Shown: positions 44,600 to 56,520, numbered from the stretch's first letter. The stretch: 64,000 bases of DNA from Heracleum sosnowskyi (GCA_030848705.1 CM061243.1:114786674-114850673), one strand, 5' to 3'. Program-made: numbers and translations. Notes: generated by a model from the letters alone, not told the origin.

Positions 44600-47500
44600 A
44601 TGTCAAAACCCACTTCAAATTTGATCATTCGATGTCTTCATCGCCATCTAATCTCTTCGAAACCCTCATTAAATTCCCACCCAATTGCTAATTTGACTGG
44701 CATTTCTCAGTTTCTTGCTCACCAACCTAAAGTACAAACGCACAATTTCACACCATGGATGTTTTCTGGTCAAAGAAATTACGGGGTCCCTTTATTTCCT
44801 AAAATCTTGAAAAACCCAGGTCCTCAATTGAGCTCAAAATCTAATTTGGGTTTGTTAGGGTTTAGGCAGTTTTCGAAAAAGGGGTTAAATTTGGAGGGGA
44901 ATGCTTATGGGAAATATGTGAAAGGGGCTGTTGAGAAACCGGTGAGTGCTGCGAAGAATGTGGTTTCGAGGTATAAGGAAGCTGCTGGGTTGCAAATTGA
45001 GGCGTTTTGGAAGAGGAATAGTTTGTTGTTTGTGGGTGCTGGTGGACTTATGGTGTGCATTTTGTTGTGGAGGGTTATGTTTGGTATTGCTAATACTTTT
45101 GTCGGGTTATCTGAAGGCATGGCTAAGTATGGGTTTCTTGCTCTTTCGGCAGCAATTGTTGCGTTTTCTGTGAGTTATTCTTTCTCATTGTTAGTGATTA
45201 GTTCTGTTAGTTGATGGCGTATCTGGAAATCAATATATGTTTGATGACTGAATGTTTGTTAGATGGACTAAATGTTTGTTGTATAACTTGTAATTGTATG
45301 GTCTTATTGGGACAATGAGACTTTATAATTGGTGTATGGAGGGTTGATGGGGGATTTTATATATGTTGTAAAAAATTTGTTCGGGGCTTAGTATATGTTG
45401 TACGGGCTTACGAAGGGTTTTGTTTAGTAGGAACCTGTCTTCATTATCTATGAAGACATCGAGAGTTTGAGTGAATACAAGTAAATTAATAGATTGTTCT
45501 TGGTAGTATTGAGAGCACTGCCCATCAACTTTTCTGATGATAGTTGGTTTCTATGTCCTTAAGTAGCAGATCGTAATGTCTGTGTCTTGTGAACTGTGTG
45601 GTGAATCTTAGCAGCATTGGGAGCTTGGATTTGTTTACTCAATTTGTTTGGGTATATATATGTACATATCTTCACGAAGCAATTTTATGTACCATAAAAT
45701 CACACAGGGGTTCTAAGATTATATATATAACATGATATACTTGGGCAATCTGGAATGCCTGTTTTGTTTATTTTTAGCATATTTCAATTCGAAAATATAT
45801 CCGAAGAAAGAAATTCTCGTGGACTAAATACTCCCAGACCATTCTGACATTTGGTTGGAATCATTTACACACACTAACACACTAGGAGAAGCACACTTAC
45901 CTTTAATCTTCTCCCTTTAAATTTACAGTGATTATAATTTTATCAATGGTTGGCGTCATGTTGGAGAAATATGCATTTCACTTGGTTATTAATAAAAAGT
46001 AGTGATTGGTGTTCCTATTTTTGTTTTGGTTATGTGAAAGAGTTTTAACACCTTTTCTCTCTCTTACTTTTTTAATTAACTCAAGATACAAGAATTAAAA
46101 CATTTACTCTCTCTATTGTCGTATAAAGTCACTGTGATAAGCATTTCTATCAATGGTTGGCATTACGCTGGAGCCTGGAGATATACGCACTTTTATTGTT
46201 TGTTGTTTTGTTTATTAATTATTTAAATAGTGATTCGTCCTCCTTCTATTGTTTTTGCTATGTTGAAGGGCTTGTATGTCCGGTCGAAATTCATGATTAA
46301 TCCCGACAAGGTCTATAGAATGGCGATGAGGAGGTTAAACACATCAGCTGGAATTCTTGAGGTTATGGGTGCTCCACTCACCGGAACAGATTTGAGAGCA
46401 TATGTGATGTCTGGAGGTGGTCTTACTGTGAAAAACTTCAAAGCAGGGTTCAGGGGCAAGCGTTGCTTTCTTATATTCCCGATTCGAGGATCTGAGAGAA
46501 AAGGCTTAGTAAGCGTTGAGGTCAAGAACAAGAAAGGCCAGGTTTGCCGTATACTCACTACTTTATGTTTCTCTATTTGATGTGATTTGAATGGAATTAT
46601 TATCAAAATTTGGTCACATCTGTACTGTCAAGTAGAATAGATAAAGGCAACTAGAATAATGCTTAAACCTTCGTGTATCTTGTATCCTGTATATAAGCTG
46701 TTGCTTTACCTTAATCCAGACCCTGTAGAACTAGCATTTATCCTACCTTCTGTTGTGTTTTGATTATTATTTTTTGCAATATACAAATCAGATTGTATTC
46801 CAAAAAGCACCCTAAGAATCATTTGCACCATTATATTACACTGCTTTGGATTTAGAATACTGCGATTTAGGTATTATGCATTGTTCTTTATATAATTGTA
46901 AGTCAGTACTCATTCCAAAGGATAGGAGAGTCCTATTAAATAATGACTGTCATTTGATCTTGGACCCAAATTTAGTTCTGCGGAATGCGGATAACCAATT
47001 AGGTTGAGTATAGTTTTAAATGTTGAGTGTCTGATACATGATTGTTTCGGCATTCCTCATCTCGGCATTTCAAATTTACGTGTATTCCCTGTGTTTCAGA
47101 TATACAACCCATATGACTTTAGAAAATTTAAGTGACTCATTTTAGAATTCAATATGTTTCCATGCTCATAAGACTTTAAAACATAAATTTTTTAATAGTT
47201 TACAAACAGAAATATAGCTAAATCAAATGAACTTGTTATCAGTTTTGAGATGGATTGAATTGATTATTTGAAGCAAAGTAAGCTATCTGTTATAAAGTGG
47301 ACAGATTCCTAAAAAGTTTTACATTCAGATATTAAGCAAGACTAATGTATAGTTGTGTATGTAAGATATGACCGCTATAAACCGAGATACGTATGTTGAC
47401 AACTTTGAAGTGATTGATTCGTTACTTACTTATTCTTACCTTTATTGTGTAAAGAATTCATCTCCTGAGTATGCAGCTGTTCATTACGTATCCCTTTGCA

Positions 47501-47980
47501 CTGGTAGTCTGGTATCACTTGACACTTATATACAACTTTCAATCAGATTAATTCTAAACCATTCTCTTCCAGGTTTTGCTTTGCATGGAGTAGAAATTAT
47601 TTGATAAGTCATAGGATTGTATAATGTTAAATTAAAATGATTAAAGAACAATCATATTTGCAAAGAAGTCTTGTGATATTTGTCCTGAGATATGTACCTG
47701 TTGTTTGTAGTATGACCTGAAGCTATTGGCTGTGGACATTCCCATGGTAACAGGACCTGATCAACGTCTGTTTCTGGTTGGAGACGAAGAGGAGTACAAG
47801 ATTGGAGGTGGATTGATAGCCGAACTAAGAGATCCTGTTGTGAAAGCAATGGCAGCAGCCAAGGAATTTGACGATCGCGATGACAAAGAAGATGAGGAGG
47901 ATGCTGAAAGAGAAGTTGAGGAGGCAGAAAGAAAGCATCAAGAGGAAATCGAAAAGCTTGAAAGAGAAAAATCACGGTGA
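44600..47980 (+). CDS. Predicted mitochondrial membrane protein with Coa1/Tim21-like domain (three exons)
   Basis: Exons are 44600-45169, 46269-46541 and 47711-47980. All junctions are phase 0 and GT-AG, giving 370 residues. The N-terminus is basic, Ser/Arg-rich and poor in acidic residues, as in mitochondrial presequences. A hydrophobic segment with LLFVGAGGLMVCILLWRVMF lies near residues 143-165 and a second one (YGFLALSAAIVAFS) near 177-190. The C-terminal part (IINPD-like INPDKVYRMAMRRL, EVMGAPLTGTDLRA, GGLTVKN, CFLIFPIRGSERKG, LKLLAVDI) has the alternating pattern of the Coa1/Tim21 fold found in cytochrome oxidase assembly and TIM23-associated proteins. The end is a Glu/Lys coiled-coil. 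The acceptor of exon 2 was chosen at 46268 because the AG at 46230 would bring a stop into frame. Function in respiratory assembly or import is an inference from fold resemblance. Confidence 0.8.
45930..46270 (+). repeat. Diverged duplication inside intron 1 of the Coa1/Tim21-like gene
   Basis: Two stretches share TATCAATGGTTGGC, then TTATTAAT and TAGTGATT, in the same order and spacing: about 45945-46050 and 46150-46270. The second copy runs into the exon 2 acceptor. Confidence 0.5.
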
Positions 47981-48889
47981 CTGTTTTAATACCCTAATTC
48001 TGCTGACATTGCTTGTCAATGTCGGTTCTTTCTGTCCACTTTGTTTTATTAGAGGAGGCCGGGGCCTTATTTGCGAAGATGAATCGTAATCGATGCAAAT
48101 GCATCTTGCATGTGTATCAAAAGTTGTTTTACAGAGTTTGTATCCCTCACCTGGTACCCCACTTGCATATTGAGTTTTTACATAACATTTTGATGTACAT
48201 GACCATGGAAAAAGTGAACACTCGTGCACTTGAAAAAGGACCAGAAATGCTTGATGTTGTTCATATTAGCATTTGTAATAAGGAGGGGGAGAAATATTCT
48301 GTTAGCAAGTAAAAATGTTTTATGTTGCTAATCCGGTGGTGGGTAGACCGACATTATATGAAAGAGAAAGATGGTTATGTTTTTGAAATCCTAGTTGTGA
48401 TGGAATGAGTAGACACTATAGTAATTATTTGCTATTGGTGATTGCTAAATATCCCACTACTTCCAGTATGCAACAGATAGTAATCTGAAATCATCTACAT
48501 ATTATTGTAAAGTGCAGCTATCGAAATGCATTTTGCTGGTGTATGCCGGGGTTTGATTGTATTTTAGCTTGTTGTGTATAGTTTTAATCATGTTGTGTAG
48601 TTCTGACATAGTTCTTCCCCTTTTCCTAGTTTAATTTAAGAAGCAAGACATAGTTCAAGACTTCAAGAGTCAAGACACTCAAAACTCTAATGCTAATAGA
48701 TTTAAGCCCCCTCTGTTTTTCAGGCATTGTAAAGAAAATAGAGCTAGATGTAATTATAAAGTGCAATGTCGAAAACTAGACATGTTACCGTGATGCTTTT
48801 TTTTCATATTGAATTTTTAAAATACATGCCCCCGGTTTTGCGGCTGTTCTCTCAATTTCTTCAAATTTCATGCTTTTTAATAATATAGT
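47981..48889. other. 3' region of the Coa1/Tim21-like gene and intergenic sequence
   Basis: Presumably the 3' UTR followed by ordinary AT-rich intergenic DNA. The 99-codon frame at 48013-48312 has no family resemblance and was not accepted as a gene. Confidence 0.5.
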
Positions 48890-49037
48890 ATAGAGCGCGA
48901 TGAGATAGCTCAAGTGGTAAAGAGCTTATCTCTTGTCGTCTTGTCGTCCCAGGTCCTGGGTTCGATTCTCGCTCATCCCGAGATTTCTGAGAACAGATAC
49001 ACTAATATGTAAAGGCATATAAGCTTAATTAGTAAAA
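48890..49037 (+). mobile_element. tRNA-derived SINE-like element
   Basis: It has RNA polymerase III box A-like TAGCTCAAGTGGTAAAGAGC (48906-48925) and box B-like GGTTCGATTC (48959-48968), about 35 bp apart, as in tRNA-headed plant SINEs. A GATGAG/CTCATC stem survives, but the T-stem does not pair, so it is not a working tRNA gene. The element is flanked by AATATAGT (48882-48889 and 49038-49045), a candidate target duplication. Confidence 0.6.
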
Positions 49038-49478
49038 AATATAGTTACTCATTTTAGTAGAATCTTTTGTTTTCTTTTTAAAAAAAATACAAAGTTATTA
49101 CAATGAAGTCTATGTGTAATTTAACCAAGAATTTACTTATTTCAAACGCGATGATATAGTTGAAATAACAAGCGGTTCATCCCTTAATTTTTAAGAACAT
49201 ATATTCATTTGTAATTTATATGCTTAATTATTTTAAAAAAATACGCTTTTCTTCTCACTTAACATTTGACTTATTTTAATTTAAGTCAATTTAAATTGTA
49301 GTTGGACTACGAATCTAAAAATTAGTATTTTATTATTTGAAAATCCAGAAAATAAGTATAAGACTAAATATACTTTTTAATAATATATTTACACCATACA
49401 AATTATTAATTGTCGGTCAAAACTTAGTCATTTGACCGTGAAACGCCCTTTTCTTTTCTGTTACAACTTACAAGACGT
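49038..49478. other. Intergenic region upstream of the second host gene
   Basis: AT-rich, no ORF. A TTGAC core (W-box-like) is near 49432 and ACGTGG near 49475. These are short matches that may be chance. Confidence 0.4.
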
Positions 49479-49487
49479 GGCGCCAAA
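49479..49487 (+). promoter_or_regulatory. E2F-type site in the promoter of the DUF-type gene
   Basis: GGCGCCAAA, whose reverse TTTGGCGCC fits the E2F consensus TTTSSCGC, lies 40 bp upstream of the ATG, next to GACGTGGC. This suggests cell-cycle control (inference). Confidence 0.4.
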
Positions 49488-49526
49488 CAACAGTCACAAT
49501 TTTACAATTCAAAACGGTTGAGAGAG

Positions 49527-50914
49527 ATGGAGATGGAGTTGCAGTGCTGCGGAGAGTTTGAAGCAGGAAGCCGGAAGTACAAGAGTAAGCCACTGACGAT
49601 ACAAAAGTACCTCGATTTCTGTGTCAACCACAAACATTCCGATCTCACCGCCGATCATCTCAGAAAGGTCCTTCTTCTATTACTACTATATATTAGTATA
49701 TTCATGTCTCTCTCTCTCTCTCTCTCACGCACACACACACACGCAACCGGAACAGTTGCGGAATCGGATAAGCTCAGTAATCTGTTTTGCGATTTGCTCG
49801 TTTTCAGTTTTCTTAGGTTTTGTCGATTCTATTACTCGAATCATCTGTTCATTTGTTCTAATTTCACAAGTTTATGTGTGGAATTGTTTGTTCTCTGTTG
49901 ATGCTGCGAATGATAAAATGCTCTAATTGTGTTTGATATTTAGTTGATCGATCACTCAAAACTTGCGATTTCAGTTTTCGAATCATCGTAGTTTGTTTTC
50001 GTTATTTTCACAGATTATCAGCATTCATGGACTCAAATCGCTGCATAAAGTTAAAAAGGCAAGCCGATTTCATGATTATACACACCTTCATATATATACA
50101 TATATTGATTCCTCGATTTTATGTTAATTATTGCTGTGTGTGTCTCTAAGATCAGTGAATTGTGGTTTTGAATTGTTGACAGGAGGTGCTGATTGATGCG
50201 GTAGACTCGATTAAGCTGATGGATCTAACTCGCTCCACTATCAATGATGATAACGTGTCTTCATACGCGTTTATCAATTCTCAGGAGGCAATTAAGGACC
50301 TAATCTGCCTTAACTGGATTGAATGCTCTGTGACTTCCTTTAAAACGTTGAATTACGACTTGATCAGTCTTCAAAGTGTTAGTACTTTTGGTTTGAAATC
50401 GTTATCAACAAAAAAGAAGCGGACAAAGATGATCAGATCAAAAGAAGGAATTCAACCGGTTTGCTCATTGACCTCTGGTGATCAGTGTTCTGTTGCTAAG
50501 GGGAACACCGCTGATTGTGCTGCTGCTGATTATCTCAGTTCGTCTTCTTTGTTGGTAAATTACTTGCATCTTGACTGATTCTATAATTATTTTAATTTCT
50601 GAAGAATTTTATATTTCATATTGATAATGTCTCTGACTTGAATAATTGATTTCCTTAGTATTGTGCTACATCATTAACTTGTGGTAGTTTAAGCATGAAA
50701 CAGTTTCCGCTTTTAGTTGGTGGATATTAGTAAGTGAAAGAACTTAGATACTTAATAGTGATACGCGCATAATAATCTGTAGGTGTTTCCACAGAAGAGA
50801 TTGATTGGAGTGATGATTTGAATCTCAAGAAACAAATCCTCTGTTACCGTCTCTTTTCATTAATATTTACCTATTTTTCCATTTCTTTTAGCCAACTTAC
50901 AATAGCAGCTTACC

Positions 50915-50948
<34 letters not shown>

Positions 50949-51083
50949 TTTTTGTGTGTTTCACAGTTAGATGGTTTATAACTGTTTAGGATTGTGATAT
51001 GTTGACAGCTAGAGGAGGGTGAAGAACGACCCAGACACAAACGACAAGCATCAGGAAGGCTGGAAGGTTATATTAGGGTCTGA
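49527..51083 (+). CDS. Small plant-specific protein of unknown function (DUF7787-like), four exons
   Basis: Exons are 49527-49667, 50014-50058, 50183-50554 and 51009-51083, all phase 0, giving 210 residues. The second intron starts with GC (AAG|GCAAGC) and ends CAG. The others are GT-AG. The N-terminal two thirds (LTIQKYLDFCVNHKHSDLTA, IISIHGLKSLHKV, EVLIDAVDSIKLMDLTRST, AIKDLICLNWIECSVTS) follow a pattern I recall from the plant DUF7787 family, recognised only from memory. Lys/Arg-rich stretches (KKKRTK, RPRHKR) could be nuclear signals. The start at 49527 was preferred because the frame upstream has no earlier ATG. An E2F-type site sits 40 bp upstream. No enzymatic motif seen. Function unknown. 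Confidence 0.75.
50916..50948 (+). repeat. 33-base C homopolymer in intron 3
   Basis: An uninterrupted run of C in the last intron of the DUF-type gene. Its length should be treated as uncertain in any assembly. Confidence 0.85.
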
Positions 51084-52411
51084 TCTTTTGAATTTCAGAA
51101 AAGAAGAAAAGCAACAATCAGCCAAGTAGAAAGGAAATACGATGCTCTCTCTGTAAATGCAAGTAATTGGTTTTGCAATTTTATGTTTCTTAATGTTGAT
51201 ATCCTTATCTCTTGTCAGTAGAACTCCGGTCAACTTTTAAATCTATAAATAAAATTACTACTATTTCCTCTTACTCCACGTATTATCTTGGAGAGTTGCC
51301 TTCTCGAAAATGGCTTATCTTCCAGAATGCCCCCCGTATATCAGTGCAGTTTTTAAACATGTTTAGATCATCGTCAGGGAGCTAATTTGTGCCTATATTT
51401 GTCACATTTGTTAAGTAAAATAGATCTTAAACATATTAAAAATGGACAATAGCCCGGGGAAGAACCTATAAAGGAAAGCAGAATCATCATAATGTACTGC
51501 AATGAAAAAAATTTCATACTTAGTTTGCTTTACCACAAAATTTAGTTAGCTAAAGTACACTGAACATCAAGAGACTTGTCCCAACCAAATTGTTCAAACT
51601 TTTACCATTTTAAATGAACACAGTATGAAGCTACCAGCGGTTCCAAACAATGAACAATGTGGTCCTTCAAAAGTTGTACGCTGAATTTGACATCAGATAC
51701 TCGATAGTGTTATACAATCTATGTGTTGTATGTTTAGATAACTGCAGTAACATGTTTTGGGCACCTTTTATGTTTGTGTCGGTGCCTAGAGTAATGTATT
51801 TAGTTTCGACTCAAGTTCAGAGTAGGTATTAACTCAAAACAGAATTAATCATAAAGAATAGTAAAGAACGATGGAGATGAATTTGCTTCAGGGTTGTGAA
51901 CAAAGGAAATTGTCAAAGAAGGATTATTATCTTCCAGCATGTGCAGAACATTAGAATATTATCTGCTAGTTGTGTATCACTAGAGCTTAAATTATAATAA
52001 CTACTGGATTAATATAAGCCTGATGATGAAGTTGATATTGAGAGAAGGATGAATGCTGGCAGTTGGATTGGAGTAAAAGTTAATGGTATGGTTCAGTTTA
52101 AATTTTGGAAATGGCTTACTTAATCTCGGAAAGGAATAATTTTACTCTCCTGGTCAATTTTTCAAATAATATATATGTTTAATTTGATTTAATTTACCGC
52201 TCAAATTTCAACGAGTAACCAATAACAAATCCAATAAACATACAATAAAAAATAATGAACAAGAACCATGGAAAATCATCATTATAATCTAAATATAGAC
52301 AACTGTAATGCCTACATCTATTATCCATTACTCGACCTAGCTGCTGCTAATAATCACTAAAGACATCTCTTGGTCCAGTATGAATTCTCCTCAAGCTACC
52401 GTCAACAATCA
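51084..52411. other. Intergenic, nothing recognised
   Basis: AT-rich sequence with no family resemblance in either strand. The first few hundred bases are probably the 3' UTR of the preceding gene. Confidence 0.5.
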
Positions 52412-52831
52412 TCAAAGATACATCCTTTTAGTCCCGTGCAGGTTCTCCTCTTCGAATCTCCTTTTTCCAAGGTTGCTGCTGTCTTCAACTTGCCCGTCTT
52501 CTTGATCGAAAGTCAGCAAGTCGGTGAGCCAATTAATGTCACAACCGGGATCCCCTGTAAACTCATTGTACTCTAGAAAACCATTGTTATATCGATCATT
52601 AGCAGCTAGATAATCATCAAAATCACCGAAACAATTATCCATCTCAAACAAGTTTTCTGAAGTTAAAGACTCGGTGCTCTTAATATTATAACCAACATTG
52701 TTATTCATCTCAACCACAATTTTTGATGTCAAATTCCCGGTTCCATCGAGAGTATCCCAAACACTTCCCTCAAGATTCTCGTTCTCGTTCTGTTCTTTGT
52801 TTTGACATTCACCACTGTTTTTCGGATCAAA
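52412..52831 (-). CDS. Hypothetical ORF, possible last exon of an unrecognised gene
   Basis: The frame is open from 52831 (just after an in-frame TAG that is also a possible splice acceptor, TTGATCTTAG) to a stop at 52412. The product is acidic, Asn-rich and ends with a basic tail (GKRRFEEENLHGTKRMYL). A segment DINWLTDLLTFDQED looks like an acidic activation patch of a transcription factor, but no DNA-binding domain is found upstream. The first ATG is at 52732. It could be a terminal exon, a gene fragment or chance. Confidence 0.3.
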   Translation of the reverse strand, partial: FDPKNSGECQNKEQNENENLEGSVWDTLDGTGNLTSKIVVEMNNNVGYNIKSTESLTSENLFEMDNCFGDFDDYLAANDRYNNGFLEYNEFTGDPGCDINWLTDLLTFDQEDGQVEDSSNLGKRRFEEENLHGTKRMYL

Positions 52832-54406
52832 CTAAGATCAAACTGAGCCCCAGTATCATTGATCTAAAAAACCAGCAATCTCCTCTCCCAATGACATTAC
52901 CCTTAACATCCCTGATTTTACAATATATTTTTCCACCCCAGGTAACACAGCCAGCCTTTTTACAAGTATTGTCTCTGCTTGTAGTCGCCTTATTTCGTAA
53001 ACACGTATATAAACTTCTCAACAAGGTTATTATGGGAGTCCATCCAAGAATCAACATCAAACAACTGCCATGGAGTATTTTTTTGGGTGCTATCTCATTA
53101 AAATATGTATTTAGATATAAAATATTATTTTGGATTGATACAAAGTAAGTACCCTCGTTACATGTAATTTTCAATATATCCTTTTCTCATTTTTGATTAT
53201 TTTGTAAGTTATATATAGTCAATTAAATTATCTAAATAATTTTTTTTAAGAAAGAATGTTATAACTTATGAATTCGGAAAATAACGGGGATAAATTTGTT
53301 AAATTTGGTGGTCTGGACTTTGAATGCTTAAATTTTCTATTGAACAATCTCAACTTTTTAAAATACATTATTTACCTACTCTTGGGCTTCATGTTGAAAG
53401 AGTTAAATGTAATTCTGTTGTAAACAAAAAATCGAAAAATTAATAATATTTTCTGATGTGTGTAAACACACTTGTTTAAGTCAGTTAATTAAACAAGTGC
53501 TTAAGCTATTTATTTCCCAATGAGGGGATGTCTGACCACACATAAAATGGAGGGACTACATACAATTATGTAAGAAACACAACATTGCCTTTGATTTCAT
53601 ATAAGAAAAATAGAAAAAAAGATTCTTTCTTGTCGGCCTTGTGTTTGATCATCATTCTCTTTTGCCAGAAAAAAGTGTTGGATTTTGCGGCATTTCAATT
53701 CCAGAACTCAATCTGATACAAACAGGGTAATTTAAATATTTCAATCCTATCATTCTTCATCAATCACACACACAATTATGATGTATGTGTAAACATTCCA
53801 CATTCTTTTGTTTCTGATTACAATATTAAGGGTGTTACAAATTGCAGGCAAGAATATTATGAAAGATCAAGATTTTTACTTCTTTCGTAACATTTGTGCT
53901 TACAGATGTTAATCCACAATGATATTACCTGATCCATAATTACTAGAATGTATATAAAGGTTTTCTGATAATAGGATGTGGCTTTGCTGACTCGCATGCA
54001 GAAAATTTGCTAGCTTTGGTAAAAAAAGACTTTGCTGAGATGCAGCATTCATTCACATGTTTCTGAATTTTCCGAAATATGGTTTTCTAGTTTTTAAACC
54101 TAACATTACTAATACAACAGTAGGTGAACCAACATGTTTTTATTTCGCCAATCAGGGGAACTATACACTACATAATAGACCTGAAAATTGAAAGACGATG
54201 TTCACGTGCACAATGTTATCGTTATTGATGTATTAAAGTTCTGTGAGTTTTTCGCTTGAAACTCCAACTTGTAGTAATTCATGTGAAGTTTTATTGTAGT
54301 TGATGCAATATTTTACTTCATTAGATTTCATCTCTAACTAATTTCAAAATTATTTTTCTACCTGTAGGTAATAACTGGGATTCTAGATACGCAATCCTCA
54401 CTTTAA
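52832..54406. other. Intergenic region upstream of the thioredoxin-like gene
   Basis: No supported gene. The 115-codon minus-strand frame at 52827-53174 contains KKAGCVTWGGKIYC-like wording but matches no family I know. The last few hundred bases should hold the promoter and leader of the thioredoxin-like gene; no clear TATA box was identified. Confidence 0.4.
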
Positions 54407-55892
54407 ATGGGACCTTGTGTGAGCAAGGTAATCTGTACTTTAATTAAGAAATTCATATATGGATGATAACCAATTTGCTCTATCTTCCGAGTTTATAACT
54501 ATGTTGGATCCAAGTGGTGTATCATATGTTGTATTATGTAGCAGAAGCTATGTGTTTTCTCTTATGGTTTTGCTTATTACAACATACACGATCTTTCGCC
54601 TATGGTTAGCTTCTAATGAACTGTTTAGTGTAAGATAAAAGTAAGGAGTTTTTTGACCAAGTTGCGTGCTTTCATTTTTTTTCACTCAGCACAGCCTTTA
54701 ACAAAAGATAATGATGGAGACGCTCACTTTTCCAAGGAAAAACTTGCGGCTAGTAACATTACGCTAGTAACTGATGTCAAGAAGTGGGAAGAAAAATTAT
54801 CAGAAGCAGAGGAGGCCGACAAGATAGTAAGTTGATGCTTTCATTTATAACGATACTTTCTAAACAGTAAATACCTGTTGATGTGTTTGGTTCATAGGAA
54901 AGCAATGATGGTTACAAGTCAATGTTCATTTGTGAAATTTCGAAATAGATAAAGTTTATTTTAAATTTGTGAAATGATTCAATTGAGGCGGTAGATAGTT
55001 GACAAGAATTTCAATGTATGGAATGAATCAATATATCGAGTCTATTGAAACTTCTTTTCGCTAGGCTATCCATTTGTAACTTGGATCCTAGTAATTTTGC
55101 AGCGGTGACATCATTTTCTTCTACTTTTTCATGACTAATTTGATATATAAAAACTAGTTCGGATTCAGATTTTGAACCAGAAAACTAATGGTCATGTTGA
55201 GTAACCAGCTCATCTAAAACCTTAAGGTGTTAGAGGAAGGCCCCTGGTTACTCAACAGGTCAGTTAAGGTTGCTCAAATTAATTCACTTCATTGCTTCTT
55301 TTTTAACAGGTTTTGGTAAATTTTAGTGCAGACTGGTGTAGTCCCTGTAGAGATGTATTACCGGTCTTTCGTAGTCTGGCAGAAAAACACACTTCTTTAA
55401 TGTTCTTAATTGTGGATGTGGATGAACTAGCTGTAAGCATTACTGAAACTTCTTTGCAATTATTCAATTATCAGCAGATACACACGCACACACGAAGTTC
55501 ATATTAGTACAATGTCTCAGTAATGATTATTATTTTACATTGCGTTGCAGGAATTAAGCACCTCATGGGACATCAAAGCGACTCCAACCTTTTTCTTTCT
55601 TAAAAATGGGTGCGAATTGGATAAACTTGTAGGAGCGAACAAGGAAGAGCTCCGGAGGAGGACGGAGGTAATGGACAAACCTCTAACCAATTTCCCTGTA
55701 TCAGAACCTCGTGACCAACCCTCTACTCAGGAGAGGAGCGACAAGAATGCAAAACCCTCTAACCAGAGGAAGACGGACGATAAATCAAAAACGCAGGAAG
55801 TCGACCAACCCTTAAGCGAAAGGAAGATGGATGATAAGGCGACAATGCAGAAAGTCGACCAACCCTCAAGCCAGAGGAGGACGGATGATTAG
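54407..55892 (+). CDS. Thioredoxin h-like protein with WCSPC active site and repetitive tail (four exons)
   Basis: Exons are 54407-54427, 54695-54826, 55310-55432 and 55551-55892, all phase 0 and GT-AG, giving 205 residues. The seven-codon first exon encodes MGPCVSK. Gly2 and Cys4 are the sites for myristoylation and palmitoylation seen in the membrane-linked subgroup of h-type thioredoxins. The thioredoxin fold follows: a helix with KKWEEKLSEA, strand VLVNFSADWCSPCRD, and the cis-proline loop KATPTFFFL. The redox motif is WCSPC rather than the usual WCGPC; both cysteines are kept, so activity is possible. After the fold a tail of about 70 residues, rich in Asp, Gln, Lys and Arg, repeats a DQPSxQxRxDD-like unit about every 18-20 residues. 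Normal h-types are about 115-140 residues. The repeat pattern continues past the stop codon. Confidence 0.88.
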
Positions 55893-56520
55893 GCAAAAAT
55901 GCAAAAAATCGCAACAAAGTAAACTTTTGACACGAATTTTAAACCAGGATTGGAGAGTACTAGTATTCTTCGAGGGAAGGGGGATGAAGATTTAGAAAAG
56001 TGATATTGAAGATACTTATGTATTTGAAAGTGTTTATCCAATCACGTCCCTCTAATCACCATGGAAGATTAAGATTAGCATCCTCTTTAGAGCATGTACA
56101 ACATTGCATGAGATTTTCATTAAGAACGAACAAGTGTAAGTTGTAACTTCCCTTCCTTGGGATACTTTTGGCGATTCATCAACTTTTATGTGATGTTCTT
56201 TTGTCGTGGGAATTATTTGGAGTTCCATCTGCTCACAAATCAACACCTGAACAAACACATAGTCGTAAATGCGGACTCTATCCAGGTAACACAAGGTGTT
56301 GCACTAAAAAAGGAGTACATAATCAACAAAGAGAAATGCTAAATTGTTTCCAAATAAATTTAGAATGTTAACTTTTCTAATAATATGATGGGACTCGTGT
56401 GCATTAATATGCGTCACGAACTAAAAAACAACGTCCACATCCTTTGTAACATTTTGAAATTTTTGGGTACCTAATATTACTCATTAACAAATGCTTTATT
56501 TATTTACTTAAATACTTCAA
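55893..56520. other. Intergenic, downstream of the thioredoxin-like gene
   Basis: Contains the presumed 3' UTR. The first 20 or so bases still resemble the coding repeat of the tail. No further gene. Confidence 0.5.

Noticed and set aside
46230..46268. An exon 2 start directly after the AG at 46230 in the Coa1/Tim21-like gene
   Set aside because: It would put TGA in frame with exon 1; the acceptor at 46268 keeps phase 0 and follows a pyrimidine-rich tract.
48013..48312. A 99-codon frame downstream of the Coa1/Tim21-like gene
   Set aside because: It lies in the presumed 3' UTR, has no family resemblance and no splice context.
48896..48980. A functional tRNA gene
   Set aside because: Boxes A and B are present but the T-stem does not pair and no clear anticodon arm can be drawn; a SINE head fits better.
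52723..53148. A 141-codon plus-strand ORF
   Set aside because: Antisense to a slightly better minus-strand frame, no known family, low-complexity hydrophobic end.
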